Shown: positions 36,712-45,054 of the stretch, in pieces
Layout: the number at the start of each line of letters is the position of its first letter
How positions within the stretch are numbered: position 1 is the stretch's first letter
From: Haloplasmatales bacterium 4B
GTDB lineage: Bacteria > Bacillota_I > Bacilli_A > Haloplasmatales > Haloplasmataceae
NCBI GenBank assembly: GCA_003586005.1
Contig: NSKI01000006.1
Location: 50,167-114,166 of the forward strand
Direction: 5' to 3'
Length of the DNA: 64,000 bases
Position numbers and translations under genes: made by a program
Notes under the pieces: model-generated
What the model saw: only the letters and a program-made list of their open reading frames with translations
Told to the model about the DNA's origin: nothing
The model's database searches: none

Positions 36712-37893
36712 TTACTTTATTCTAGCAACATTTGTCTCCTTAGCTGCTTGTATTACTGCAAGGCTAACCGCCTTAGCAACTCTTTCATCAAAAGGTGATG
36801 GAATGATATAATCAGGTCTTAGATCTTCTTCTTTTATTAAATAGGCAATAGCTTTAGCAGAAGCGAATTTCATTTCTTCATTAATCTTTTTAGCACGACA
36901 ATCAAGTGCACCTCTAAATAGACCTGGGAAAGCAAGTACATTATTAACTTGATTTGGATAATCGCTTCTTCCAGTACCGACTATAAATGCACCAGCTTCT
37001 ATAGCCTCTTCTGGAATAATCTCAGGTTGTGGATTAGCCATTGCGAAGATAAATGGATTTTTATTCATCGATTTAACCAATTCCTGTGTAACTAATCCTG
37101 CAACAGAAACACCAACAAAAACATCCGCTCCAATTAAAGCATCAGCAATAGTGCCCTCTTTATTATCTTTATTAGTAATCTCCAATAATTCTTTCGTTAA
37201 TTCGTTGTAAGAGTCAACTTTATTTTTGTTAATTATGCCTTTACTATTTAAGGCAATAATGTCCTTAACATTTAAATCATGTAACATCCGGATAATTGAA
37301 CTGCCTGCTGCACCTGCTCCTGAAACAACTACAACTAAATCTTCAATATTCTTTTTAGTTAAGCGACATGAGTTGATTACAGCAGCGGTAGTAACGATAG
37401 CTGTTCCATGTTGATCATCGTGAAACACTGGTATATCTAACTCTTCTTTCAACCTACGCTCAATTTCCACACATCTTGGAGCAGAAATATCTTCCAATAA
37501 AATTCCTCCAACTCCTGGCGCAATAAGTTTACATGTTCTAATAATGTCTTCGGTATCTTGAGAATCTAAACAAATAGGGAAGGCATCTACACCGCTAAAT
37601 TGTTTTAATAAAATAGCCTTTCCTTCCATTACAGGAAGAGCTGCTTCTGGACCAATATTTCCTAACCCTAAAACTGCAGATCCATCAGTTACTATAGGGA
37701 CTATATTACCCTTGTTTGTATAACGGTATATCTCGTCGATATTTTCATGAATTTTTCGACAAGGTTCAGCTACACCTGGTGAATAAGCTAAGCTAAGTTC
37801 TTTAGCGTTAGTCACAGGTACTTTAGAACGAATTTCAATCTTTCCCTTGTTTTTTTCATGTAAGATTAATGATTCTTCATAAATATTACTCAT
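36712..37893 (-). CDS. NAD-dependent malic enzyme
   Basis: This enzyme decarboxylates malate to pyruvate with NAD(P). The 393-residue short form has the SLAYSPGVAEPCRKI active-site segment, VTDGSAVLGLGNIGPEAALPVMEGKA, the FHDDQHGTAIV metal site and the Rossmann VVVSGAGAAGSSIIRML. A phosphotransacetylase extension is absent. It starts one base after the fumarase beta stop (ribosome site GAGGAAT inside that gene), so it is tightly co-translated. Together with fumarase and aspartase it converts aspartate to pyruvate. Confidence 0.93.
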   Translation of the reverse strand: MSNIYEESLILHEKNKGKIEIRSKVPVTNAKELSLAYSPGVAEPCRKIHENIDEIYRYTNKGNIVPIVTDGSAVLGLGNIGPEAALPVMEGKAILLKQFSGVDAFPICLDSQDTEDIIRTCKLIAPGVGGILLEDISAPRCVEIERRLKEELDIPVFHDDQHGTAIVTTAAVINSCRLTKKNIEDLVVVVSGAGAAGSSIIRMLHDLNVKDIIALNSKGIINKNKVDSYNELTKELLEITNKDNKEGTIADALIGADVFVGVSVAGLVTQELVKSMNKNPFIFAMANPQPEIIPEEAIEAGAFIVGTGRSDYPNQVNNVLAFPGLFRGALDCRAKKINEEMKFASAKAIAYLIKEEDLRPDYIIPSPFDERVAKAVSLAVIQAAKETNVARIK

Positions 37894-37894
37894 A

Positions 37895-38443
37895 CTATTC
37901 CTCCACTCTATATTTTTTTATATTATCTATCATTAAATCATTTCCATAGATATCATTAATTACAATCGCAGGAAAATCAATAACTTCTAATTTCCGAATT
38001 GCCTCAGCCCCAAGGTCTTCATAACAGATCAGTTCTGCTTTCTTAATAGATTTAGCTATTAAAGCTGCGGCACCACCTACAGCACAAAAATATACAGCTT
38101 TATAATCTTTAATAGCTGCTTTAACTAGTTCATTTCTGTCACCTTTGCCAATCATTCCTTTTAAGCCATTTTTTAAAAGGAGAGGGGTATAGGGGTCCAT
38201 TCGATAACTTGTAGTTGGACCAGCTGAACCAATCTGTTGATTAGGTTTTGCTGGGGTAGGTCCAACATAATAGATTATTTGTCCTTTTAAATCAAATGGT
38301 AATTCCTCATTATTCTCAATCAATTTTATTAACCTAGCATGAGCTGCATCTCTAGCAGTGTATATGGTTCCAGAAATTAAAACTTTATCTCCTGAATGAA
38401 GAGATGAAATTGTTTCATCAGTCAATGGTGTTGAAATTTTCAT
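37895..38443 (-). CDS. Fumarate hydratase class I, beta subunit
   Basis: This is the C-terminal-type subunit of the two-subunit iron-sulfur fumarase (or tartrate dehydratase family). The 182-residue protein has SLHSGDKVLISGTIYTARDAAHARL, YYVGPTPAKPNQQIGSAGPTTSYRMDPY and IGKGDRNELVKAAI, all typical. It follows the alpha subunit by 18 bases. Fumarase is the likely activity given malic enzyme and aspartase in the operon. Confidence 0.9.
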   Translation of the reverse strand: MKISTPLTDETISSLHSGDKVLISGTIYTARDAAHARLIKLIENNEELPFDLKGQIIYYVGPTPAKPNQQIGSAGPTTSYRMDPYTPLLLKNGLKGMIGKGDRNELVKAAIKDYKAVYFCAVGGAAALIAKSIKKAELICYEDLGAEAIRKLEVIDFPAIVINDIYGNDLMIDNIKKYRVEE

Positions 38444-38461
38444 ATTTACCTCCTTAATAAC

Positions 38462-39301
38462 TTATATTTTAGCAGTTTTATGCCGTGAAGCATGGCATTG
38501 AATATTAATTGCTACAGGTAGCGAAGCAATATGACAGGGATACATATTAACTTTTACAGCTAATGCTGTTTGGGTACCACCAAATCCCATAGGTCCAATT
38601 CCTAATTTATTAATTGATTCGAGTAACTCAACTTCAAGATTTCTAGCGATTTCATCATCACTAGCATCATCAATTGGCCGCATTAATGCTTCCTTTGAAA
38701 TAATAGCTGCTTTTTCCAAGTTGCCACCTAAACCAATTCCTACTATTATAGGCGGACAGGGCTTTCCTTTAGCATTAAATATTGTGTCAATCACTAATTT
38801 TTTTACTCCCTCTATTCCCTCTGCAGGAGTTAACATTTTAACTAAACTCATATTTTCACTACCCGCTCCTTTTGGAGCTACTGTGAAATTAATTTTGTCT
38901 CCACTTATCAATTTTGTATGAATAACTGCTGGTGTATTATCATTAGTGTTAATCCGGTTTAGTGGATGATTAACAACAGATTTGCGTAAATAACCATGAT
39001 CATAAGCATTTCTTACTCCTTCATTGATAGCTTCATAAATGTCATAATCAATACTTATTTCTGTTCCAATTTCGAAAAAAACTACAACAATTCCGGTATC
39101 TTGACACATGGGACTAGAATCCTTTTTGGCAATCATGTCATTCTCAATTATTTGATTTAATACATCTTGTCCAATTGAAGATTTTTCTTTTTGTCGACTC
39201 CTTTTTATGGAGTTTAATACATCATCTTCAATAAAATAATTGGCCTCAATACATAATTTTTCAATTATTTCAACTACTAAATCGCGTCTAACATAACGCA
39301 T
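38462..39301 (-). CDS. Fumarate hydratase class I, alpha subunit
   Basis: This is the iron-sulfur subunit of class I fumarase, which interconverts fumarate and malate. The 279-residue protein has MCQDTGIVVVFFEIG with the first cluster Cys, FTVAPKGAGSENMS, the GKPCPPIIVGIGLGGNLEKA segment with a second Cys, and GPMGFGGTQTALAVKVN followed by a CHASRH end with a third. The ATG at 39301 is chosen because AAGGTGG lies eight bases upstream; a GTG start at 39313 overlaps it. It is the first gene of a six-gene reverse operon. A TATAAT lies at 39339-39334. Confidence 0.92.
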   Translation of the reverse strand: MRYVRRDLVVEIIEKLCIEANYFIEDDVLNSIKRSRQKEKSSIGQDVLNQIIENDMIAKKDSSPMCQDTGIVVVFFEIGTEISIDYDIYEAINEGVRNAYDHGYLRKSVVNHPLNRINTNDNTPAVIHTKLISGDKINFTVAPKGAGSENMSLVKMLTPAEGIEGVKKLVIDTIFNAKGKPCPPIIVGIGLGGNLEKAAIISKEALMRPIDDASDDEIARNLEVELLESINKLGIGPMGFGGTQTALAVKVNMYPCHIASLPVAINIQCHASRHKTAKI

Positions 39302-39436
39302 TTTATGCACCACCTTAACTATTACTACATACTATTATAACGTACAATGAATAAGAAAAGAATGCTATTTTGAGAAAAATATTAAAATTAATTCTAAGCT
39401 TATTTAATTTAGGATTTTATGGAAAGGATTAATGAT

Positions 39437-40687
39437 ATGAAAAAAATTATCATTAACGGAGGTGCTAAATTAAAAGGAGCAGTTTATATTGAAGGATCAA
39501 AAAATAGTGTAGTAGCATTAATTCCTGCATCAATTATGTGTAGGGACAAAGTTAGATTATATAATTATCCGAAAATAGCTGATGTTTATGTATTAATCGA
39601 TATATTAAAAATTTTAAATGTAAATGTAAAAATAGCTGATGATTACATTGAAATTGATAGCACTAATATTGAGAGTACCTCTTTAATAAGTGAAAAAATG
39701 TCGTTGTTGCGTGCCTCTTATTATTTTATGGGGTCAATGTTAACCTTATTTAATCATGTTGATATTAGTTTGCCAGGTGGATGTTATCTAGGCCCAAGAC
39801 CTATCGATCTTCATTTAAAAGGACTAAAGTTATTAAACTGTAGTGTTGAAAAAGATGATGGTATGTTTCATTTACATTCAGAAAGGTTAATTGGTAATAA
39901 AATATTTTTAGATATAGCAAGTGTTGGTGCAACAATAAATATTATGCTTGCATCAATTTATGCTGAAGGAGAAACCATCATCGAAAATGCAGCTAAAGAA
40001 CCAGAAATTATTGACGTTGCCAATTTTTTAAACAAGATGGGTGCAAAAATAGAGGGAGCAGGCACCTGTCTAATAAAAATTACAGGTGTTAAATCTTTGA
40101 TAGGAGTTGATCATAATGTAATTCCAGACCGTATCGAAGCAGGAACTTATTTGTTAATAGGAGCAGCCTGTGGTAAGGAGGTAGAATTACATAATGTAAA
40201 TCCAAACCATTTACAGGCTGTAATCGCAAAATTAATTGAAAGTAATGTAGACATTAAAGTTCAAAAAGATAAATTATTTATCTCAAAATCTGAGAACCTT
40301 CTTCCATTAAATATTAGAACAGCAGTTTATCCAGGTTTTCCAACAGATTTACAACAAATCATCACAGCATTATTAACTCAGGCAAATGGAATGAGTATTA
40401 TTAATGAGACAATTTACTCATCACGATTTAAAAACTGCGATGACTTTATAAAAATGGGGGCAAATATTCATGTTGAAAATGATACAGCTATAGTGTTAGG
40501 TCCATGTGAATTAACAGGAACAGAGGTAGAAGCAAGCGATCTTAGAGGTGGGGCGTCACTTATTTTAGCAGGACTTGTAGCGAATAAACAAACAATAATC
40601 AATAATGTTGAGCATATTTTTAGAGGATATGGGAATATTGTTAATAAGTTGAAAACTCTTAATGCACAAATCGAGATAATTGAATAA
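39437..40687 (+). CDS. murA: UDP-GlcNAc 1-carboxyvinyltransferase (MurA)
   Basis: MurA adds enolpyruvate to UDP-GlcNAc, the first committed step of peptidoglycan synthesis. The 416-residue protein has the N-terminal IIINGGAKLKGAVYIEGSKN with the substrate Lys-Asn, the RASYYFMGSML region, and DLRGGASLILAGL near the C-terminus. The loop that usually carries the catalytic Cys reads SLPGGCYLGPRPID, so the Cys is present. The ATG at 39437 follows GGAAAGGA; the frame from 39419 overlaps that site. It precedes rpmE, as in Bacillus, though rho is absent between them. Confidence 0.94.
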   Translation: MKKIIINGGAKLKGAVYIEGSKNSVVALIPASIMCRDKVRLYNYPKIADVYVLIDILKILNVNVKIADDYIEIDSTNIESTSLISEKMSLLRASYYFMGSMLTLFNHVDISLPGGCYLGPRPIDLHLKGLKLLNCSVEKDDGMFHLHSERLIGNKIFLDIASVGATINIMLASIYAEGETIIENAAKEPEIIDVANFLNKMGAKIEGAGTCLIKITGVKSLIGVDHNVIPDRIEAGTYLLIGAACGKEVELHNVNPNHLQAVIAKLIESNVDIKVQKDKLFISKSENLLPLNIRTAVYPGFPTDLQQIITALLTQANGMSIINETIYSSRFKNCDDFIKMGANIHVENDTAIVLGPCELTGTEVEASDLRGGASLILAGLVANKQTIINNVEHIFRGYGNIVNKLKTLNAQIEIIE

Positions 40688-40778
40688 AACATCTTGAAAA
40701 AGTAAAAATATATGGTATAATAATTTAGTGCAACTTACTCTGAATAATATAGTATTCAGGGCGGAAGGAGTGAAATAT

Positions 40779-40994
40779 ATGAAACAAGATATCCATCCAA
40801 AATTTAATACAGTTAAAGTTACTTGTATTACTTGTGGAAATGAATTTGAAACTGGTTCAACAAAGAAAGAATTGCGTGTGGATTCATGCTCAAATTGCCA
40901 TCCTTTTTACACTGGGAAACAAAAACATGCTGCAGTAGCTGGCCGTGTTGACAAGTTTAATAAAAAATATGGTTTCAATTCAGACAACGAGTAG
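40779..40994 (+). CDS. rpmE: Ribosomal protein L31, zinc-binding form
   Basis: L31 is a 50S subunit protein. The 71-residue protein starts [10 protein letters not shown] and has the two Cys pairs (CITC and CSNC) of the zinc-binding form, with the conserved HPFYTGKQK and VDKFNKKY. The ATG at 40779 follows GGAAGGAG; the longer upstream frame is leader. It has a TATAAT at about 40715 and a terminator after it. Confidence 0.96.
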   Translation: MKQDIHPKFNTVKVTCITCGNEFETGSTKKELRVDSCSNCHPFYTGKQKHAAVAGRVDKFNKKYGFNSDNE

Positions 40995-41014
40995 GTTAAC
41001 TTATTTTCAATATT

Positions 41015-41039
41015 AAAGACTGCTTGTCAGTCTTTTTTA
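41015..41039 (+). terminator. Terminator after rpmE
   Basis: GACTG (41018-41022) and CAGTC (41028-41032) with AAA and TTTTTT flanks. Confidence 0.75.
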
Positions 41040-41114
41040 TTTTTTGTCTAAATATATTGTGTGAAGTTAAAATAGATAGTAGAATATATAGTAGTGTGAA
41101 AGGAGTTTATAAGG

Positions 41115-41702
41115 ATGTATTATACTGGTAAAGAAGGTTGGATAGAAGTTATTTGTGGGAGTATGTTTGCAGGTAAAACTGAAGAACTTATAAGAAGAAT
41201 TAAAAGGCTACAATATGCCAAAAAAAACATTCTTGTATTTAAACCCAATATAGATAATCGATTTAGCATAGAAGAAATTGTTTCACATAGTGGTATGAGT
41301 TTAAAATCAATAGTTGTTGAAAACCCAATGGAAATTCTGAAAAATATTGATGGAAGAGTTGATGCAGTAGCTATTGATGAGATTCAATTTTTTAGTAGCG
41401 AAATTGTCGAAGTTGTTGACTATTTAGCTGATAGAGGTATTCGTGTCATTGCTGCTGGTCTTGACCGTGATTTTCGTGGAGAACCTTTTGGAGCTTTACC
41501 GCAATTATTAACAAAAGCAGAATTTGTAACTAAACTTACTGCCATCTGCAATGTTTGTGGTGCACCTGCAACTAGAACACAGCGCTTAGTTAATAATAAA
41601 CCTGCTTCATTTAATGACCCAATTGTATATGTTGGTGCAAGCGAGACGTATGAGCCAAGGTGTCGGCATTGTCATCAAGTACCAAACAAACCACAAATCT
41701 AA
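41115..41702 (+). CDS. tdk: Thymidine kinase
   Basis: Tdk phosphorylates thymidine for salvage. The 195-residue protein has the P-loop [14 protein letters not shown], the [12 protein letters not shown]alker B-like motif, a lasso segment, and two zinc-binding Cys pairs (CNVC and CRHC). Length fits type II bacterial thymidine kinases. It starts after AAGGAG and has its own leader after the rpmE terminator; the rpmE-tdk order is that of Bacillus. Confidence 0.95.
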   Translation: MYYTGKEGWIEVICGSMFAGKTEELIRRIKRLQYAKKNILVFKPNIDNRFSIEEIVSHSGMSLKSIVVENPMEILKNIDGRVDAVAIDEIQFFSSEIVEVVDYLADRGIRVIAAGLDRDFRGEPFGALPQLLTKAEFVTKLTAICNVCGAPATRTQRLVNNKPASFNDPIVYVGASETYEPRCRHCHQVPNKPQI

Positions 41703-41709
41703 AAAAATG

Positions 41710-41737
41710 TTGACAAATTTTTTAAATAGTTTATAAT
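41710..41737 (+). promoter_or_regulatory. Promoter of the tRNA-Ser gene
   Basis: TTGACA (41710-41715), 16-base spacer and TATAAT (41732-41737), both perfect consensus. Confidence 0.75.
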
Positions 41738-41753
41738 ATTAAATGTCAATTGT

Positions 41754-41846
41754 GGAGGAATACCCAAGCCCGGCTGAAGGGATCGGTCTTGAAAACCGAC
41801 AGGGCGTGAAAGCGCCGCAAGGGTTCGAATCCCTTTTCCTCCGCCA
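41754..41846 (+). tRNA. tRNA-Ser (UGA)
   Basis: A 93-base tRNA with long variable arm, acceptor GGAGGAA paired to TTCCTCC, anticodon TGA in the loop CTTGAAA, GTTCGAATC T-loop and encoded CCA. Confidence 0.95.
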
Positions 41847-41863
41847 TTTAATAGAAATATATT

Positions 41864-41890
41864 AAAAAGCCAATCCTTTGGCTTTTTTTA
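41864..41890 (+). terminator. Terminator after tRNA-Ser
   Basis: AAAAAGCCAA (41864-41873) pairs with TTTGGCTTTTT, followed by more T. The remaining gap to 42117 holds a TATAAT and a short CATCC/GGATG hairpin but no gene. Confidence 0.8.
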
Positions 41891-42117
41891 TTTTGTAATA
41901 ACATGATATAATATTAAAAGTTATTATTATTTATTAGATAGGGTTTGGAGTTTAAAAATGAAAACATAGTTTTTTGTTGGGTAATGCATCCACAAAGGAT
42001 GAAAGTATTATATTAATTATAAGATATTTAAAAAAAAGTATTAATAGATTGCCATTGTATAAAAATATGAGTACTATAAAAATAAATGTTAATAGATTAA
42101 ATTGTGGTGATATATAT

Positions 42118-42594
42118 ATGAATGATCAAAAAACTATTTTTATGAAGCATGCAATTGAAGAAGCAGAAAAGGCGCTGGAAATAAATGAGGTACCAGTAGG
42201 TGCAATTATTGTTAAAAACGGTGAAATAATAGCTAAAGCTTTTAATTTACGTGAAACTGATCAAATTGCAACACATCATGCAGAAATAATTGCAATAAAC
42301 AAGGCGTGTGAAAAATTAAATACCTGGAGACTTGTTGGATGCGAATTATATGTCACATTAGAACCTTGTGTTATGTGCGCAGGAGCTTTAATATTATCGA
42401 GGATTGATAAGGTATATTTTGGAGCTTATGATCCAAAATCTGGTTCAATTGAAAGTGTTACTAAACTTTTGGATATTGATAAATTTAATCATATTGTCGC
42501 TTTCGAAGGTGGGATTTTAGAAGATGAGTGTTCACAGCTATTAAAAAAATTTTTCAAAAATTTACGTTCAAAAAAAAAGATTGATAAATCATAA
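42118..42594 (+). CDS. tadA: tRNA-specific adenosine deaminase
   Basis: TadA converts A34 to inosine in tRNA-Arg(ACG). The 158-residue protein has the deaminase zinc motifs HHAEI (His and catalytic Glu) and EPCVMCAGAL (two Cys), with the VPVGAIIVKNGE substrate loop. The ATG at 42118 after a GGTGAT site gives the family's normal length; the frame back to 41974 is leader sequence. It lies between tRNA-Ser and SRP RNA, exactly as in Bacillus. Confidence 0.94.
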   Translation: MNDQKTIFMKHAIEEAEKALEINEVPVGAIIVKNGEIIAKAFNLRETDQIATHHAEIIAINKACEKLNTWRLVGCELYVTLEPCVMCAGALILSRIDKVYFGAYDPKSGSIESVTKLLDIDKFNHIVAFEGGILEDECSQLLKKFFKNLRSKKKIDKS

Positions 42595-42620
42595 ATTTTT
42601 GTGTATAATATAAATAAGAA

Positions 42621-42735
42621 TTAACTCTCTTTAAGAACCTTCATCCAATGGATATGCATGAATTAGGTCAGGTCTTAACGGAAGCAGCCTTAAGTGTTAT
42701 TATTCATGTGGGTGAGGGGTCTTAAAGAGAGTTTT
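42621..42735 (+). ncRNA. ffs: Signal recognition particle RNA (small bacterial type)
   Basis: The conserved SRP54-binding domain is clear: GGTCAGGTC (42666-42674), then AACGGAAGCAGCC. The ends pair as a 13-bp stem (42624-42636 with 42720-42732) followed by T7, and a TATAAT sits at 42604-42609. The order tadA-ffs matches Bacillus. Confidence 0.93.
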
Positions 42736-42833
42736 TTTATATTATTTTCATATTTTTGTGAAATAATTTGCATTAACTTTAAAATTGGGTAAAATTAAAC
42801 TTGAGAGAACAATAATATGGATGGAGTGATAAT

Positions 42834-43523
42834 ATGGCTAAGATATTAGTTGTTGAAGATGAGTTATCAATTCAAAAATTATTATCATATGATTTAACAC
42901 ATGCTGGATTTAATGTCGATACAGCAATAGATGGAAAAGAAGGTTATGATTTGGCCATGAATGGTAACTATGATTTGATTGTATTAGATTTAATGTTGCC
43001 AGGTTTAGATGGCATAGAAGTATGTAAAAAACTTAGAAGAGAAAATAATAATGTATATATTATAATGTTGACTGCTAAAGATGAGGAAATTGATAAGATT
43101 ACTGGACTTGACTCTGGCGCTGATGACTATATGACTAAGCCCTTTTCCCCACGTGAAGTTTTAGCGAGAATAAATGCTTTATTGAGGAGAAAAGAAAATA
43201 AATTAAAAGAAGAACTTTCGATAGTTCATAATGGTATGAAACTAGATTTAAATCGTCACGAACTTTATATAAAAAATCAACTAGTTCCATTAACAAATAA
43301 AGAGTATGAATTACTATTATTTTTACTTAAAAACAAATCAGTAGCTTTATCACGTGATGTTTTACTTGAGACTTTGTGGGGTTTTGAATATGATGGTGAT
43401 ACAAGAATAGTAGATGTTCATATTTTTAAACTGAGAGAAAAATTAGCAGGTAGTAATGTTTCTATTATAACTAAAAGAGGACTAGGTTATATGCTTGAGG
43501 AAGAAAACAATGACGAAAAGTAA
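42834..43523 (+). CDS. phoP: OmpR/PhoP-type response regulator
   Basis: This is a DNA-binding response regulator. The 229-residue protein has a receiver domain with the acidic pair in VVEDE, phospho-acceptor Asp in IVLDLMLPG (about residue 52) and Lys in TKPF, then a winged-helix domain ending DTRIVDVHIFKLREKL with ITKRGLGYML. It overlaps the kinase gene by 14 bases. The neighbours (Na/Pi transporter, pst remnant, phoU) argue for phosphate control, so PhoP is the likely identity. Confidence 0.88.
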   Translation: MAKILVVEDELSIQKLLSYDLTHAGFNVDTAIDGKEGYDLAMNGNYDLIVLDLMLPGLDGIEVCKKLRRENNNVYIIMLTAKDEEIDKITGLDSGADDYMTKPFSPREVLARINALLRRKENKLKEELSIVHNGMKLDLNRHELYIKNQLVPLTNKEYELLLFLLKNKSVALSRDVLLETLWGFEYDGDTRIVDVHIFKLREKLAGSNVSIITKRGLGYMLEEENNDEK

Positions 43524-44832
43524 ATATTTTATATCTTTATCAGCAATTTCTTTATTGTTAATAGTGCTATATTTTTTTACTACCTTAAGTGAAACTGCAT
43601 TCTCTTTTATTATAATAATTAATTTCATAGTCCATTATTTATTTTACCAAAAATCAATTTTTAAAATGCAATATATGGAATTAAACAATACTATAGAGGA
43701 TGTCCTAAATGGAAACATGGATGCAAACATTGTTTCTTCTTATGTACTCGCAAAAGAACTAAATGCTAATCTTAATCGATTAGTAAAAAAAATGGAACGA
43801 ATGAACTTTAAGAAAGAAGAAGATGAATTAACAATAAAAATATTAACTAATAATATAACTAGTCCAATCATTTATATTGATCGTGACGGTAGAATAAGAT
43901 ATGTTAACAATCAATTTTCGAACAATTTTGATACAAAGGTAGAAATAAATGAAATTTATGAAAATTTGCGAATAAAGAAATTATATAAATTTATTGATGA
44001 TGCTTTTATTTTTGAAATTAAAGAAATAGATGTTTTATTAATAGGAGATAGGTATTATCAGGCAAACGCAATCCCTGTAAACAATCAGTTTTACAATGAT
44101 TTTTCTTTTGTAGGAATATTATTTATCTTTAATGATATAACTGAGATTAAAAAATACGAGAAGTTACAACGAGAATTTTTGGCTGATGCTTCTCATGAAT
44201 TGAAAACACCTTTATCAGCTATAAAAGGTGCATCAGAGATATTGTTAAATGGTGTGAAACATTCAGAAGAAACAATTACAGATTTTTTAACAATTATTAA
44301 AAATGAAAATGATCGAATGGAAAGAATAGTAAGTGACATCCTGTTAATTTCTAGATTAGAAAATGATTATAGCTTAATTAATAAAGAAAAAATAAATATA
44401 AATAAATTATTAAAAGAATCAATCGATATTTTAAGTTTTAAATTAGATTATAAAAATCAGAAATTACATTTGAACTTAAAAGGAGATTTGCAAATAATTG
44501 GAGATTACAATAAATTAAAACACGCTTTTCTAAACTTAATTACCAATGCGATTAATTATACAAATGAGTTTAAATCAATTTTTATAGAAACGTATAAAAA
44601 AAACCAAAATATAGTAGTATCTATTAAAGATGAAGGAATAGGTATTGATCAAAAAGATATCCCTCATATTTTTGAAAGATTTTATCGGGTAGATAAAGCT
44701 AGAAGTAGAGAATCAGGGGGAACTGGGTTAGGGTTAGCGATAGTGAAAACAACTCTAGATATCCATAAAGCCAAAATAGAGGTCAAAAGTGAAATAGACA
44801 AAGGAACTGAGTTTCTTATATACTTTGATTAG
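43510..44832 (+). CDS. phoR: PhoR-like sensor histidine kinase
   Basis: The 440-residue kinase has two membrane helices (about residues 5-45) with only a very short loop between them, so no extracytoplasmic sensor domain. A PAS domain follows (IIYIDRDGRIRYVNN), then HisKA with the phospho-His in FLADASHELKTPLSAIKG, and HATPase with the N-box HAFLNLITNAINY, DEGIGI, FERFYRVD and GGTGLGLAIVK. The ATG at 43510 overlaps the end of phoP. A GAGGAAG site precedes it. Such PhoR proteins usually sense phosphate through Pst/PhoU. Confidence 0.88.
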   Translation: MTKSKYFISLSAISLLLIVLYFFTTLSETAFSFIIIINFIVHYLFYQKSIFKMQYMELNNTIEDVLNGNMDANIVSSYVLAKELNANLNRLVKKMERMNFKKEEDELTIKILTNNITSPIIYIDRDGRIRYVNNQFSNNFDTKVEINEIYENLRIKKLYKFIDDAFIFEIKEIDVLLIGDRYYQANAIPVNNQFYNDFSFVGILFIFNDITEIKKYEKLQREFLADASHELKTPLSAIKGASEILLNGVKHSEETITDFLTIIKNENDRMERIVSDILLISRLENDYSLINKEKININKLLKESIDILSFKLDYKNQKLHLNLKGDLQIIGDYNKLKHAFLNLITNAINYTNEFKSIFIETYKKNQNIVVSIKDEGIGIDQKDIPHIFERFYRVDKARSRESGGTGLGLAIVKTTLDIHKAKIEVKSEIDKGTEFLIYFD

Positions 44833-44849
44833 GAATTGAGGATATAAAA

Positions 44850-45011
44850 ATAGAATAAGGAAAAAATCATATTAAGTACATATATAATGGCAATTATGGG
44901 TTTATTAATGTTTTAAAAGACAAACTCAGTCCTATGCACCAAGTTCAAGTACATTTATTTTTAAAATTTTGTGACATACTGTATAATGAAAAAGGGTCAT
45001 ATAAAATATAA
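44850..45011 (+). pseudogene. Possible transposase C-terminal remnant
   Basis: A frame reading YIYNGNYGFINVLKDKLSP then MHQVQV resembles the tail of IS3/IS150-type transposases (a YNN...L..LSP.QYR pattern). It has no start, a stop upstream at 44858, and no inverted repeats were seen. Weak evidence. Confidence 0.25.
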
Positions 45012-45031
45012 ATTTTGATATGTCCCTTTTT
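44989..45031. terminator. Bidirectional terminator
   Basis: AAAAAGGGTCATAT pairs with ATATGTCCCTTTTT (one mismatch), between the convergent phoR and nptA genes. Confidence 0.75.
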
Positions 45032-45054
45032 GTTATACATTTAATTATGATAAA

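Noticed and set aside
41958..41969. Three-codon frame (ATG AAA ACA TAG) upstream of tadA
   Set aside because: A GGAG lies upstream, but a frame this short is expected by chance and no attenuator follows.
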